DNA from: Paraglaciecola sp. MB-3u-78
Lineage (GTDB): Bacteria > Pseudomonadota > Gammaproteobacteria > Enterobacterales > Alteromonadaceae
Reading direction: 5' to 3'
DNA length: 64,000 nt
NCBI RefSeq assembly: GCF_002835935.1
Contig: NZ_PJCF01000012.1
Coordinates: forward strand, 62,001 to 126,000
Shown: positions 1-9,900 of the stretch, piece after piece
Layout: every line of letters starts with the position of its first letter
Numbering within the stretch: position 1 is the first letter of the stretch
Position numbers and translations under genes: made by a program
The notes under the pieces: generated by a model
What the model was told of the DNA's origin: nothing
Databases searched by the model: none
Seen by the model: the letters and a program-made list of their open reading frames with translations, nothing else

Positions 1-2
1 GC

Positions 3-68
3 CTGATAAAAGAAAATCCATTTAAAATCAATCGTTTTGATAATCCACTGAGCCATTTTTTAGTTTGA
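3..68 (+). CDS. Possible 3' end of an unidentified gene cut by the window edge
   Basis: A reading frame is open from the window edge and stops with TGA at 66-68, giving 21 residues ending in the mixed, protein-like tail NPLSHFLV. A hairpin with terminator character follows at 194-224, which fits the end of a plus-strand gene. The fragment is too short to assign to a family, and chance openness of this frame cannot be excluded. Confidence 0.25.
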   Translation: MIKENPFKINRFDNPLSHFLV

Positions 69-193
69 TTTTTCCGCTATATTAATGAGTGTCCATTTCA
101 ATCTAAAGGTAAAGATTTATCTAGAAATGAGCGATATTCTTGTTGCCGGAGTTATACTGATTGGTGTTAAAGACCTATTAGTATAAAACATCC

Positions 194-224
194 AAAAAAA
201 ACCCAGCTAACTAGCTGGGGTTTT
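194..224 (+). terminator. Rho-independent terminator, potentially bidirectional
   Basis: Seven-base arms CCCAGCT (202-208) and AGCTGGG (213-219) enclose a 4-nt loop. An A-run precedes and a T-run follows, so the structure can act on either strand. On the plus strand it would end whatever gene enters from the left edge. Confidence 0.6.
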
Positions 225-238
225 GTTGAGGTTCAGTA

Positions 239-263
239 AAACCTGCTATGTGGCGGGTTTTTT
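239..263 (-). terminator. Terminator of putA
   Basis: Arms ACCTGC (241-246) and GCGGGT (253-258) pair with one G-U. The hairpin is flanked by AAAA on the left and TTTTTT on the right. It lies 13 bases past the putA stop, so on the minus strand it ends the putA transcript. The T-run on the plus side means it may also stop incoming plus-strand transcription. Confidence 0.6.
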
Positions 264-275
264 ATGGTTGTGACT

Positions 276-3200
276 TTATTCGTCTTCTTCTACCAATGTC
301 ATAAGTGAAGTATTACCGCCGGATGCAGTTGTATCTATGCTCACCGTTTTTTCGGTTAACAAACGCTGGATCAAGTGGTCATAATACTCAGCGGTGATAA
401 CGGGAAGTATTGCCCCAGTCCGTTTAGCTAGCATTTGTACCATATAGCTAGAACGATCACTTTCACTGTCTATAACTACACCCGCTAGAGATTCCTCTGC
501 TAACAATGCTTCTAAGTGATGTAGCTTAGCAACTTGGAATACGCCTTCAGGTGCACCCGTTGCAATAAACTGTTCGCGAAATTCTATCGCTTCAGCATAA
601 AACAGCTCAGATACCACTGAAATTACCACATTCCCGGTTGCCAACGCGGTAACAATGGATAACATCCAATACTCAAAGGTGACATCTTTATCTGCGAAAC
701 ACACTAGGACTCCTCTGGGTTCTAAATACAACACATTGGATTCGCCTGTTGGTCCAGGTAACAACTTGGGTCTTTTGAGACGTCTTTCGATGCTGATCAA
801 CTGAGAGCGCGCCGCCGCTAAGGTGAAATTTAAATCATCAGCCAGTTCTTCTACTATGTCCACTTTGGCAATAGTTGCAAGTAATTGTCGTAATGACGAT
901 AGCCGAGTATTTAAATCCGTTAAACGCCATTCATGCTCAGAAGTACGGGCAGTTTTCATAAATGTGGCTGCTTCTAACTTGTCTTCTTCGTTGCTTTGTA
1001 GCGCTTTATCGGTGTCAGGCAATAATTCACTAACTGCCCGTGGCGTCGATTTTTCAAACATCAGGCGTGTTAAGTAATTTGGGCCACCTGCTTTCGGACC
1101 AGTTCCAGACAGTCCCCGGCCACCAAACGGCTGAACACCCACTATGGCTCCAATCATGTTTCGGTTCACATAAACGTTTCCGGCGCGAGACAGCTTAACT
1201 AATTCCATGGCTCTGGCATCAATTCGAGTATGAATACCCATGGTCAAACCAAAACCAGTGGCATTAATTTTTTCCACTGTTTTTTCAAGATCATCCGCTT
1301 TGAATCGTACTACGTGGACACAAGGTCCAAATACTTCACGTTTGAGTACTGATATATCTGCAATTTCATAAAGTTTAGGAGCAAAAAATGTACCCTTGTT
1401 TGCGGGCACTTTACACTCATATAACAAGGTTCCATTGTGTTGCATATCTTCAGCATGGGCTTGCAAATTAGCCAAGGCTTTCTGGTCAATAACCGGGCCA
1501 ATATCGGTGGCCAGATAGGCAGGATCACCCACACTTAATTCATGAATTGCGCCAATCAACATTTCGATTACGGTATCAGCAATTTCTTCTTGTAAAAATA
1601 GGACTCTCAGAGCTGAGCAACGTTGGCCTGCGCTTTGAAAACCAGAGGCAATAACGTCATCAACCACTTGTTCTGGCAAGGCAGTTGAGTCAACAATCAT
1701 ACAGTTTTGGCCACCCGTCTCAGCTATCAAAGGGACTTGCTCACCACCTCTTTGTGCCAAAGCGTTAGCAATGACATTACCGGTAACGGTGGAACCGGTA
1801 AACATAACTGCTTTGATCCGCTCATCTGGCAACAGGATTTTTCCTACATCCGGTCCTGCAGCGATCACAGATTGCACCACACCTGCCGGCAAACCAACAT
1901 ATTCCATTAACTCTAAAGCGCGCAGGGCAATTAAACTGGTTTGCTCTGCGGGTTTGGCAATGACGGTATTACCGGTCACTATCGCGGCAGCTACTTGTCC
2001 TAAAAATATGGCTAAAGGGAAATTCCAAGGACTGATACACAACACCACACCACGGGGTGCTAATCTGTCATCTTCTGCGAGTTCTTCGGCCCTAGCGGCA
2101 TAATAGCGACAAAAATCGACTGCTTCACGGACCTCGTCCACTCCATCTGAGGTGACTTTCCCCGCTTCTTTTATACACAGTGCAATCAATTCATCCATAT
2201 GGCGTTCGAGGATGTCAGCGGTGCGGCGTAGCAAATCCGCTCTTTCAGTCATAGGCGTTTTTGACCAGCTAGCAAAAGTATTGTGGGCAGTTGTTAACTT
2301 ATCCGCCATCTGCTGTTGGGTATCGTAGTGATGAAAGCCAATAATCTCATCTAAATTGGCAGGGTTACGAACGGCATGACTGCCTTGTGGCACTTGTTCT
2401 TCAGTTAATAAATGTTCTTCAAACCAGCTATCAATGGCCGCTTTAAGCGGGGTGATATGATTTATATCGGTGACGTCAATACCTTTTGAGTTGTCTCTTT
2501 CTACACCGTATAAGTTAATAGGTTTTTGAATTTGATCATTATATTTAAATTTTAAGCGTTGGGTCTTTTCTACCGGATCTTCGAGTAAGGACTCAACCGG
2601 TCTTGATACGTCAACTATGGCATTAACAAAAGATGAATTTGCACCGTTTTCAAGCAAGCGACGCACTAAATACGCTAATAAATCTTCATGCTCACCCACA
2701 GGGGCGTAAATGCGGCATTGGATACTTTCTAATGAAACAATCTGATCATAGAGGCTGTCACCCATACCGTGCAAGCACTGAAACTCAAAGCCTTCTTTGT
2801 CATCACCGGCCAGTTCTATTATAACTGAGGCCGTGTAAGCATTGTGGGTGGCAAATTGCGGGTATATAGTGTCACGATAATCCAACAATCGGTTGGCACA
2901 GGCATGATAAGACACATCTGTAGATGACTTACGGGTAAAGACAGGGAAATGTTCTAGGCCATCTTTTTGCGCATTTTTTATTTCAGTATCCCAATATGCA
3001 CCTTTAACCAGGCGTACCATCATTTTACGGCCGACTTTTTCGGTCAGTTCACGCAACCAGTCAATAACATACAGGGCACGTTTTTGATAAGACTGCACAG
3101 CTAAACCAAAACCGTCCCAGTCACTTAACTCAGAGTCACTGAATACGTGTTCAATAATGTCCAACGAGATATCCAGACGTTCTGATTCTTCGGCATCAAC

Positions 3201-4061
3201 AGTTAAACCAATATTGAATTGTTTGGCCAGCAGACACAATTGTTTGAGTCTGGGTGGGATTTCTGCCATGACCCTTTCTCTGTGTGTGAATTCAAAACGT
3301 GGGTGAATGGCCGATAGTTTGACTGAAATACCAGGGCTTTTTCTGGGGCCTTTACCTTGTGCCGCTTTGCCGATCACTTTTATCGCTTTTGCGTAGGCAT
3401 TAAAATAGTCGTCGGCATCTTTTTGAGTTCTGGCACCTTCACCGAGTATGTCATAAGAATACACATAACCTTTACGTTCTTTTTCTTCAGCGCGGCGCAC
3501 CGCATCTTCGATGGTTTCACCCAAGACAAACTGTTGGCCCATAACCTTCATCGCTATGTTCATGGCTTTACGAATAACAGGCTCGCCAACTTTACCTAAG
3601 GTTTTTTTCAGGAAACCAAATTTATTGCGCTGATTTGCATAATTAACCAAGCCACCGGTCATTAGCAAACCCCACGATGAAGCGTTAACAAATAATGAGT
3701 CACTGTTGCCCAAATGAGAGCTCCACTGACCTTTGGATAGCTTATCGCTGATCAATTTGTCTTGGGTACGTTTGTCCGGTACCCGCAATAACGCTTCGGC
3801 TAGGCACATCAATACTACGCCTTCGGCGGAAGACAGGGAGTACTCATTGAGCAAGGCCTCAACCACCCCAGTACCTTCTTGATCGTTACGAATTTGCAGC
3901 ACCATCTTGCGTGCGCGATCCCAAGCTCGGCTGCGGGCACGCATATTAACTTCTGCATCTGGCAAAATGTGTTCAACGGCAAGATTTTCATCAATTCGAT
4001 AAAAATCGCGAATTTTTTGACGAGTGGCAGACTCAGTGACTAGGTTACCATTAAACAACAT
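276..4061 (-). CDS. putA: Bifunctional proline dehydrogenase / L-glutamate gamma-semialdehyde dehydrogenase PutA
   Basis: This enzyme oxidises proline to glutamate in two steps, with FAD then NAD, at the cytoplasmic face of the membrane. The 1261-residue protein has an alpha-helical arm, then the PRODH barrel (about 195-480) with the RRLLENGANSSFVN element at 467-480 that helps bind flavin and substrate. The aldehyde dehydrogenase domain follows (about 560-1000), with general base E781 in IAETGG and catalytic C815 in GQRC. The last roughly 220 residues match the extra C-terminal ALDH-like domain of long PutAs. The N-terminus starts directly in the arm, without the ribbon-helix-helix DNA-binding domain of E. 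coli PutA (1320 residues), so this looks like a non-repressor form and control must come from another protein. It stands alone, with its own terminator and a 721-base gap to hppD. Confidence 0.97.
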   Translation of the reverse strand: MLFNGNLVTESATRQKIRDFYRIDENLAVEHILPDAEVNMRARSRAWDRARKMVLQIRNDQEGTGVVEALLNEYSLSSAEGVVLMCLAEALLRVPDKRTQDKLISDKLSKGQWSSHLGNSDSLFVNASSWGLLMTGGLVNYANQRNKFGFLKKTLGKVGEPVIRKAMNIAMKVMGQQFVLGETIEDAVRRAEEKERKGYVYSYDILGEGARTQKDADDYFNAYAKAIKVIGKAAQGKGPRKSPGISVKLSAIHPRFEFTHRERVMAEIPPRLKQLCLLAKQFNIGLTVDAEESERLDISLDIIEHVFSDSELSDWDGFGLAVQSYQKRALYVIDWLRELTEKVGRKMMVRLVKGAYWDTEIKNAQKDGLEHFPVFTRKSSTDVSYHACANRLLDYRDTIYPQFATHNAYTASVIIELAGDDKEGFEFQCLHGMGDSLYDQIVSLESIQCRIYAPVGEHEDLLAYLVRRLLENGANSSFVNAIVDVSRPVESLLEDPVEKTQRLKFKYNDQIQKPINLYGVERDNSKGIDVTDINHITPLKAAIDSWFEEHLLTEEQVPQGSHAVRNPANLDEIIGFHHYDTQQQMADKLTTAHNTFASWSKTPMTERADLLRRTADILERHMDELIALCIKEAGKVTSDGVDEVREAVDFCRYYAARAEELAEDDRLAPRGVVLCISPWNFPLAIFLGQVAAAIVTGNTVIAKPAEQTSLIALRALELMEYVGLPAGVVQSVIAAGPDVGKILLPDERIKAVMFTGSTVTGNVIANALAQRGGEQVPLIAETGGQNCMIVDSTALPEQVVDDVIASGFQSAGQRCSALRVLFLQEEIADTVIEMLIGAIHELSVGDPAYLATDIGPVIDQKALANLQAHAEDMQHNGTLLYECKVPANKGTFFAPKLYEIADISVLKREVFGPCVHVVRFKADDLEKTVEKINATGFGLTMGIHTRIDARAMELVKLSRAGNVYVNRNMIGAIVGVQPFGGRGLSGTGPKAGGPNYLTRLMFEKSTPRAVSELLPDTDKALQSNEEDKLEAATFMKTARTSEHEWRLTDLNTRLSSLRQLLATIAKVDIVEELADDLNFTLAAARSQLISIERRLKRPKLLPGPTGESNVLYLEPRGVLVCFADKDVTFEYWMLSIVTALATGNVVISVVSELFYAEAIEFREQFIATGAPEGVFQVAKLHHLEALLAEESLAGVVIDSESDRSSYMVQMLAKRTGAILPVITAEYYDHLIQRLLTEKTVSIDTTASGGNTSLMTLVEEDE

Positions 4062-4697
4062 TATACAACTCCAAATAGCTGGAAATTAAATCTCTAGATA
4101 GGGTCTTTTTAAGCCTACCTAACATTTGCGGAGTATATAGACAGAAGTCAGTGGGGACAACGTTTGTGACAAGTAATTTTCACAAATATATGCGGGTGGA
4201 TTTGCGGTATCAAATCTATTAGCAAAACACTGTTCGCAACTCTCTGAAAAATATGATTTATCGTACAATGAAAGCCCACATTTTTGCCAATTGTGAATAT
4301 TCAATACGGTATCTACACAAGCAATAAAAGGCATCTTTTTGACTGTGGAATTGCTAAATCTGGCCATTTTGGCAAGTACTAGAATAAATACTAATTTAGA
4401 TGTTTTTTAATACATATTTATTAAATAAGTTTATAAGCCATTTCACTGTTTTTTGGGCTGAGTTTTTAGGAGGGGTAGTTTTCATTTGTTTATACTTGGC
4501 AAGCCAAACGTTGAGCTTGTTAAAAACCTAAAGGATGGCTAAGAGCAATGAATTCGTATCAATTTATTTACACTTACATCTTGTTAACAGCAATTTTTAG
4601 TTTTATTCAGAATGCTCTTTTTGGCATTTTTTATTGAAATACCCTAAGCTGCTGGCGTCCAAATTTCGCGGTGTAACCACATTAAAAAATTAATTCG
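4062..4697. other. Long gap between divergent putA and hppD, no convincing gene
   Basis: This AT-rich region must hold the putA promoter and probably the hppD promoter. I could not place convincing -35/-10 pairs. It contains one perfect palindrome (4496-4507) and an 82-codon minus-strand frame (4119-4367) without ribosome binding site or family resemblance, which I did not accept as a gene. Confidence 0.5.
4496..4507. promoter_or_regulatory. Perfect 12-bp palindrome, candidate operator upstream of hppD
   Basis: TTGGCAAGCCAA is a perfect inverted repeat in otherwise AT-rich DNA about 276 bases before the hppD start and 435 bases before putA. Its symmetry suggests a dimeric regulator site for one of the two amino-acid catabolic genes. 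The regulator is not identifiable from the window. Confidence 0.3.
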
Positions 4698-4760
4698 CTA
4701 AAACCGTCGGGTGACATGAATTAGATGTCCTTAGAGGGACACACCTATTATAGGTTTTAG
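4698..4760 (+). promoter_or_regulatory. Structured leader in front of hppD with two competing hairpins
   Basis: CTAAAACC (4698-4705) pairs perfectly with GGTTTTAG (4753-4760). Inside, GGTG (4710-4713) pairs with CACC (4742-4745). The centre can form either ACAT/ATGT (4714-4717 with 4725-4728) or TGTCC/GGACA (4726-4730 with 4737-4741), which share bases and exclude each other. The closing helix ends 22 bases before the hppD start. It matches no riboswitch class that I recognise; a regulatory RNA is an inference from base pairing alone. Confidence 0.35.
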
Positions 4761-4782
4761 ACATGACTAAAGAGAGTAAATA

Positions 4783-5883
4783 ATGGCTGACTTATTTGAA
4801 AATCCAGTGGGCTTAGACGGATTTGAATTCATTGAATTTTCTTCTCCTAAAAAAGGGCAATTAGAACAAGTATTTACTGTAATGGGATTTACTCAAATTG
4901 CAAATCACCGTACCAAGGATGCCCAATTATGGCGTCAAGGTGGCATCAACTTAATTGCTAACTATGAGCCAAAATCAGCGGCTTGGTATTTCGCCCGTGA
5001 ACATGGTCCATCTGCTTGTGGCATGGGTTTTAGGGTGAAGAATGCGGTTAAATCTTATAACTATTTATTAGCACAAGGGGCTGAGCCTGTTAACGTTGAA
5101 ACGGGTCCTATGGAACTTCGTTTACCCGCTATTCGTGGTATCGGTAACGCTATTATCTATCTGATTGACCGCTATGGTGATGAACTTTCTATTTATGACA
5201 TCGACTTTGACTACATTGATGGCGTTGATCGCAATCCAGTAGGCGCCGGCTTTAATGTGATTGATCATTTAACCCATAACGTTTATGGCGGTCGTATGAA
5301 ATATTGGGCTGACTTTTACCAAACCTTGTTTAATTTTCAAGAAGTTCGTTTCTTTGACATTAAAGGTGAATACACAGGTTTGACATCTAAAGCACTCACC
5401 GCACCTGATGGCAAAATTCGTATTCCTTTGAATGAAGAAGGTGAAGGTGGTAAAGGTCAAATTGAAGAATTCTTGCGGGCATTTAATGGTGAAGGTATTC
5501 AACATATCGCATTCAGTTGCGATGATTTGGTGGCATGTTGGGATCGCTTGAAAAGCATGGGAATGCCATTTATGACAGCGCCTCCGAAAACATATTATGA
5601 GTTGCTTGAAGGTCGTTTACCTAACCATGGAGAGTCTGTTGATGACCTGCAAACACGGGGCATCTTAATGGACGGAACCACAGAAGATGGACCAAGATTG
5701 TTGCTTCAAATATTTTCTGAAACCCAATTAGGTCCAGTGTTTTTCGAGTTTATTCAACGTAAAGGTGATGACGGCTTTGGCGAAGGTAACTTCAAAGCAT
5801 TATTCGAATCGATTGAACGTGACCAAATTAACCGTGGCGTTTTGAATACGGATAAAAAAAGTGAGGAAAAGGAGGGCGCATAA
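4783..5883 (+). CDS. hppD: 4-hydroxyphenylpyruvate dioxygenase
   Basis: The enzyme converts 4-hydroxyphenylpyruvate to homogentisate with Fe(II) and O2, the ring-rearranging step of tyrosine catabolism in the cytoplasm. The 366-residue length is usual for bacterial HPPD. It has two vicinal-oxygen-chelate halves. The three iron ligands are visible in the C-terminal half: H162 in [10 protein letters not shown]241 in [11 protein letters not shown] and E322 in FFEFIQRKG. The C-terminal helix with [15 protein letters not shown] that gates the active site is intact; the last dozen residues are charged and variable. The start is preceded by AGAGAG. It is a single-gene unit: homogentisate dioxygenase and the downstream isomerase and hydrolase genes are not in the window. 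A strong terminator follows. Confidence 0.96.
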   Translation: MADLFENPVGLDGFEFIEFSSPKKGQLEQVFTVMGFTQIANHRTKDAQLWRQGGINLIANYEPKSAAWYFAREHGPSACGMGFRVKNAVKSYNYLLAQGAEPVNVETGPMELRLPAIRGIGNAIIYLIDRYGDELSIYDIDFDYIDGVDRNPVGAGFNVIDHLTHNVYGGRMKYWADFYQTLFNFQEVRFFDIKGEYTGLTSKALTAPDGKIRIPLNEEGEGGKGQIEEFLRAFNGEGIQHIAFSCDDLVACWDRLKSMGMPFMTAPPKTYYELLEGRLPNHGESVDDLQTRGILMDGTTEDGPRLLLQIFSETQLGPVFFEFIQRKGDDGFGEGNFKALFESIERDQINRGVLNTDKKSEEKEGA

Positions 5884-5907
5884 GCCCCTCCTTTAAAATC
5901 TCAGTAT

Positions 5908-5943
5908 CTCGGGGTACGTTATTTAACGTGCCCCGAGCTTTTT
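5908..5943 (+). terminator. Strong terminator between convergent hppD and mmuM
   Basis: Thirteen-base arms at 5908-5920 and 5924-5936, with one G-U pair and a very short loop, are followed by CTTTTTAT. An A-rich stretch on the left lets it serve mmuM on the minus strand as well. Confidence 0.85.
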
Positions 5944-5967
5944 ATCTAGGAAAATTGAAGCGTCTAG

Positions 5968-6858
5968 CTAGATAAATCCTTCTTGGCATAATCTGCTATG
6001 CAACGCTTTGATATGTGCCGGTCCAATTTCGCAACAGCCTCCAATAATTGACGCGCCGTTTCTTGCCCAATTCATTGCGTGTTCCGCATACTGTTGTGGG
6101 CTCATGTCTTGACGAGTTTCTAGCTCCTCGACTGTATCCCCAGGGTACAATTTGTCTACCGATAAGAAACCATTTGCATAAGCACCCACCTTGCGATGTT
6201 GCATTTTTAACAGCGACCAACACCCCGTGATTGCTTCAGGTTGGCTGCAGTTTAATAGTGTTGCCTGGGTATTAAAAGATGCGAGTGCTTGCAAAGCATC
6301 TTCTAAGGATTCACCACTGCGTAATTGTTCTGGTTGTTTATCACTGACCGTTAATGCCACCCATACTGGTTTACCACTTTCAAGCGCAGCAGTGCAGGCT
6401 GCACGTGCTTCGGTAATTGAAGACATGGTTTCACATATAAACAAATCGCTAGCGGGCGATTGCAGTTCAACAAGATGACGGTAGGTAGCAAGCGAGTCTT
6501 CGAATGACAGGGATACTTCTGGGCGATAGCTAGCAACCAATGGTGGAAGGCAGCCTGCTATGGCAACATCATTGCGCTGGGCCAGTTGAATGGCCTCTTG
6601 GGCTGCACTCATGGCGAGCTGATGAAGGTTTTCTAATTGACCCAGTTCATTTTCGCGTTGTAGGCGTAGTGGTGTGGCAGTATAGGTATTGAGCGTGATG
6701 ACGCGCGCACCGCTATCGATAAACTCCCGATGTAAATCTCTCACCAGTATCGGCTCATTCAACATGATATCAGCAGACCACATTGGTGTTATAATACGTG
6801 CACTTCGGCGCAATAATTCTTGCCCCATGCCTCCATCAAGTAGTGTAATCATACTCAT
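5968..6858 (-). CDS. mmuM: Homocysteine S-methyltransferase family protein
   Basis: It is predicted to transfer a methyl group to homocysteine, giving methionine, with S-methylmethionine or S-adenosylmethionine as the likely donor. The 296-residue single-domain TIM barrel has the N-terminal LLDGGMGQEL motif (6-15) and the three zinc-binding cysteines C204 (LLNCSQPE) and C275-C276 (GGCCEIGP). This is the MmuM layout rather than the much larger cobalamin-dependent MetH. No S-methylmethionine permease (mmuP) lies next to it. It is convergent with hppD and 77 bases downstream of the start of the sensor kinase gene. Activity on another methylated thiol or betaine cannot be excluded. Confidence 0.88.
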   Translation of the reverse strand: MSMITLLDGGMGQELLRRSARIITPMWSADIMLNEPILVRDLHREFIDSGARVITLNTYTATPLRLQRENELGQLENLHQLAMSAAQEAIQLAQRNDVAIAGCLPPLVASYRPEVSLSFEDSLATYRHLVELQSPASDLFICETMSSITEARAACTAALESGKPVWVALTVSDKQPEQLRSGESLEDALQALASFNTQATLLNCSQPEAITGCWSLLKMQHRKVGAYANGFLSVDKLYPGDTVEELETRQDMSPQQYAEHAMNWARNGASIIGGCCEIGPAHIKALHSRLCQEGFI

Positions 6859-6935
6859 TGCTTTGGTTCCTGTTCATATGTGAATCACACCTAAAAACGT
6901 CTAGTTTACTGATGTGTAAAGTCTACAAGTCGAGG

Positions 6936-9900
6936 CTAACGCATGACCTGTTTTATAAATCGTTTTAATGCAGCGGGCTTAATTGGTTTAGGTAAATAAT
7001 GCAACTGGGCATCTATCGCTTGGGTACGCACTTCTTCCGTTCTATCTGCACTGCTTAATACAGCAGGTATGCTTACTTGCCATTTTTTGCGCAGTGCTGC
7101 TGCAGCCTCAGTACCGGTTGCACCGTTATTTAAGTGGTAGTCTAAAAACAATAAATCTGGGCATGTTGGACACAGTGATAATGCATCCTGTGTTTTATCA
7201 AAAGCATAAACCGTTGCTCCCCAACTGCGTAACAAATGGCTTACAGCTTCTATTGTATCTACGTCATTTTCAATGATCACTACGACTTTATCTTTAAGTA
7301 AAATAGCAGCGTCAGCAGTTGAATAGCTAGGTATGGCATCAATATTAGACACTGCTAATCCTCTAGGCACTGTTATTTCAAAACAACTGCCTTGGTTAAT
7401 TGCCGATTTAACTTCTATTGCGTGGTGAAGTAGGGCACTGAAACGTTCTACTATGGTTAGGCCGAGTCCCAAACCTTTGTTGTTGTTGTGTTGATCAAGC
7501 TGATTAAATTCCTCGAATATGGCTTTTTGTTGACTAGGAGCGATACCTCGGCCTGTGTCATAGACTCTAATTTTAAGTTGCTGGTTTTGCCTTTTTGCTA
7601 CTATCAATATTTTGCCTGATTCGGTGTAACGTACGGCATTGGAAATCAAGTTTTGGAGTATTCGTCTTAGCAGCTTTTTGTCTGATTGAATAAAACATGC
7701 GTTTTCAACATAGGCAAGCTCAATACTTTTACGTTTAGCTAGTATGGTAAATTCTTTTACCAGTGGTGTTAATAAATCACTTAGTTTAAAGTCTTGAATA
7801 TTAGTGATGAGTACACCGGAATCGAGTCGTGTCATATCCAGTAGTGTGGATAAAAGCTCCTCTGCGTTAGCAAGGGATTGTATTAGATTTTGGCTCATAT
7901 CAGCCAACTCTTGATTCGGCGCTTTTTCTTTTATGAGTGAAGCAAACAAACTAGCTGCGTTAAAGGGCTGCATTAAATCGTGGCCAGCGGCAGCAAGAAA
8001 TTTACTTTTACTGTCGTAGGCTTTTTCGGCTTCTTGTCGCGCTTCATCAAGAGCAAGATTGGCGGTTTGTAATTGTTCTGTGCGCTCAATCACTCTGCTT
8101 TCTAAATGCTGTTTCGATTGCTGTAACTGCTGCTGAATATTAATGTAGTCGGTAATATCGCTATAAGTGGTAACAAAGCCACCACCGGGCAAGGGGCTGC
8201 CGTTGACTTCAATGGTTTGGCCGTTTTTTTGCTCCCTTACATATTTGTAATGACTTCCGATACGCAAGTACTGCATACGTTTTTCAATTTCTTCTTCTAT
8301 TTGTTCTTTTTTACCAAATAATCCCCTTTGCGCATTAAATAGTAGTAACTCTTTAATTGGAATACCCACCTTAATCAAACTGGAAGGGTAGTCGAATAAC
8401 TCTACGTAACGTTGGTTCCAAGCCAAAAGAGACAAATTCACATCTACTACACATATACCTTGTTGAATATGTTCAACTGAGGATTGCAATACTTCATGAT
8501 TAAAATGAAAGGTTTGGCTAGCTTCTTCAACTAATTCGACTAACTCGGCAAGGGCAATATCTTTTTTCTCGGAAATTGCAGAGAGTAAAATTCTAGCACT
8601 CACATTACCCACTTGATTGGCTATCTCGTTTTCTATGTTGGCGAGCAACTTCGGGCTGGCATAAGCTGATCGTTGTTCGATTGGCAAGTTGTTAAGTAGA
8701 AATTGATGGCGGTCTTTATTTAACACTTTTTCAGTGACGGCGAGTAACTTAGATATCTTAGTGGCTTGATTCAGCCTTGAAAACCCATGTTCTTTTTGGT
8801 TGTTGATTTGTTGTTCTTTACTCCCAGGTAAAATCAAACTGAATACCACAAAACATAACAGGTTGACTAATAAACTGAGTACAAAACCTGAGGCGAGTTG
8901 CAAATCATCTGGGGGCGGATCAAAATAATAACTAGCGGTAATGCTAGGCCAAAGTAACCAGTAAACCCAACATAATGCGCCTGCTACTAAGGCTATCATA
9001 GCGGCTGTTTTATTGCGTTTTTGCCAATATAAACCGCCAATAATAATAGGTAAAGTTTGTGACAAAAGGGCGATGGCAATAGTGCCACTTTTTACCAATG
9101 GTGCGGTTTTGCTTATATCTAAGTGATACAAATAGGCAATACCCATGACTACCACAACAGTCGCACGGCGGGTAAATAACACGGCTTTGGGGGTCAGGTT
9201 ATGTTGCTGTAATCTTTGTAATTGGATTTTTAGACGCAGGGGTGTCACTAAGTTATTAGATATCATGATCCCCATAGCTAGCGTTGCAACTATCACCATA
9301 CTGGTTGCAGCAGATAACCCACCTATAAAAGAAATAAGTGCGACCCCAGTGTTACCACCTTGTATGGGCAATGCCAGAGCGTAGGTATCTGTGCTGACTG
9401 GGGTGGTTGCGTCAAATATTATGTGACCAGCAATACCTATAGGCAGGGTAAATACCGTCATCAGGCACAAATATAACGGAAACAACCAACGAGCTGTTCT
9501 TAGTTCTTCGCTACCATTGTTTTCAACAAAATTGACATGAAACTGTCGGGGCAAACAAAACATCGAACACACACCTAACAACATATGGCTTAGGTAAACC
9601 CATATGGCTGAGTCAGACTGAATGACTTGCAGGCTTCTAGGATGTAATTGTGCTTGACCAAATAAGTCTAACACTCCGTCAAACATCACATAACACACGT
9701 AGACACCAACCATCAGTAACGCTACTAACTTGACCAGAGATGCAAAAGCGATAGTCAGCATTAAACCAGGGTGTTTGTCGCTGGCACTTAATGACTGAGT
9801 GCCAAATAAAATAGCAAAAAGTGCCATTAAGAACGCCACATAGGCACCGACATTACCACTCCAGCTTACATCTATACCAACTAATATGGCTACACTTTGG

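Noticed and set aside
85-186. Short plus-strand frame of 33 codons before the first terminator
   Set aside because: Too short, no ribosome binding site and no recognised product.
4119-4367. 82-codon minus-strand frame with several cysteines upstream of putA
   Set aside because: No ribosome binding site, no recognised family and typical chance-frame composition in AT-rich DNA; the cysteines are not in a clear metal-binding spacing.
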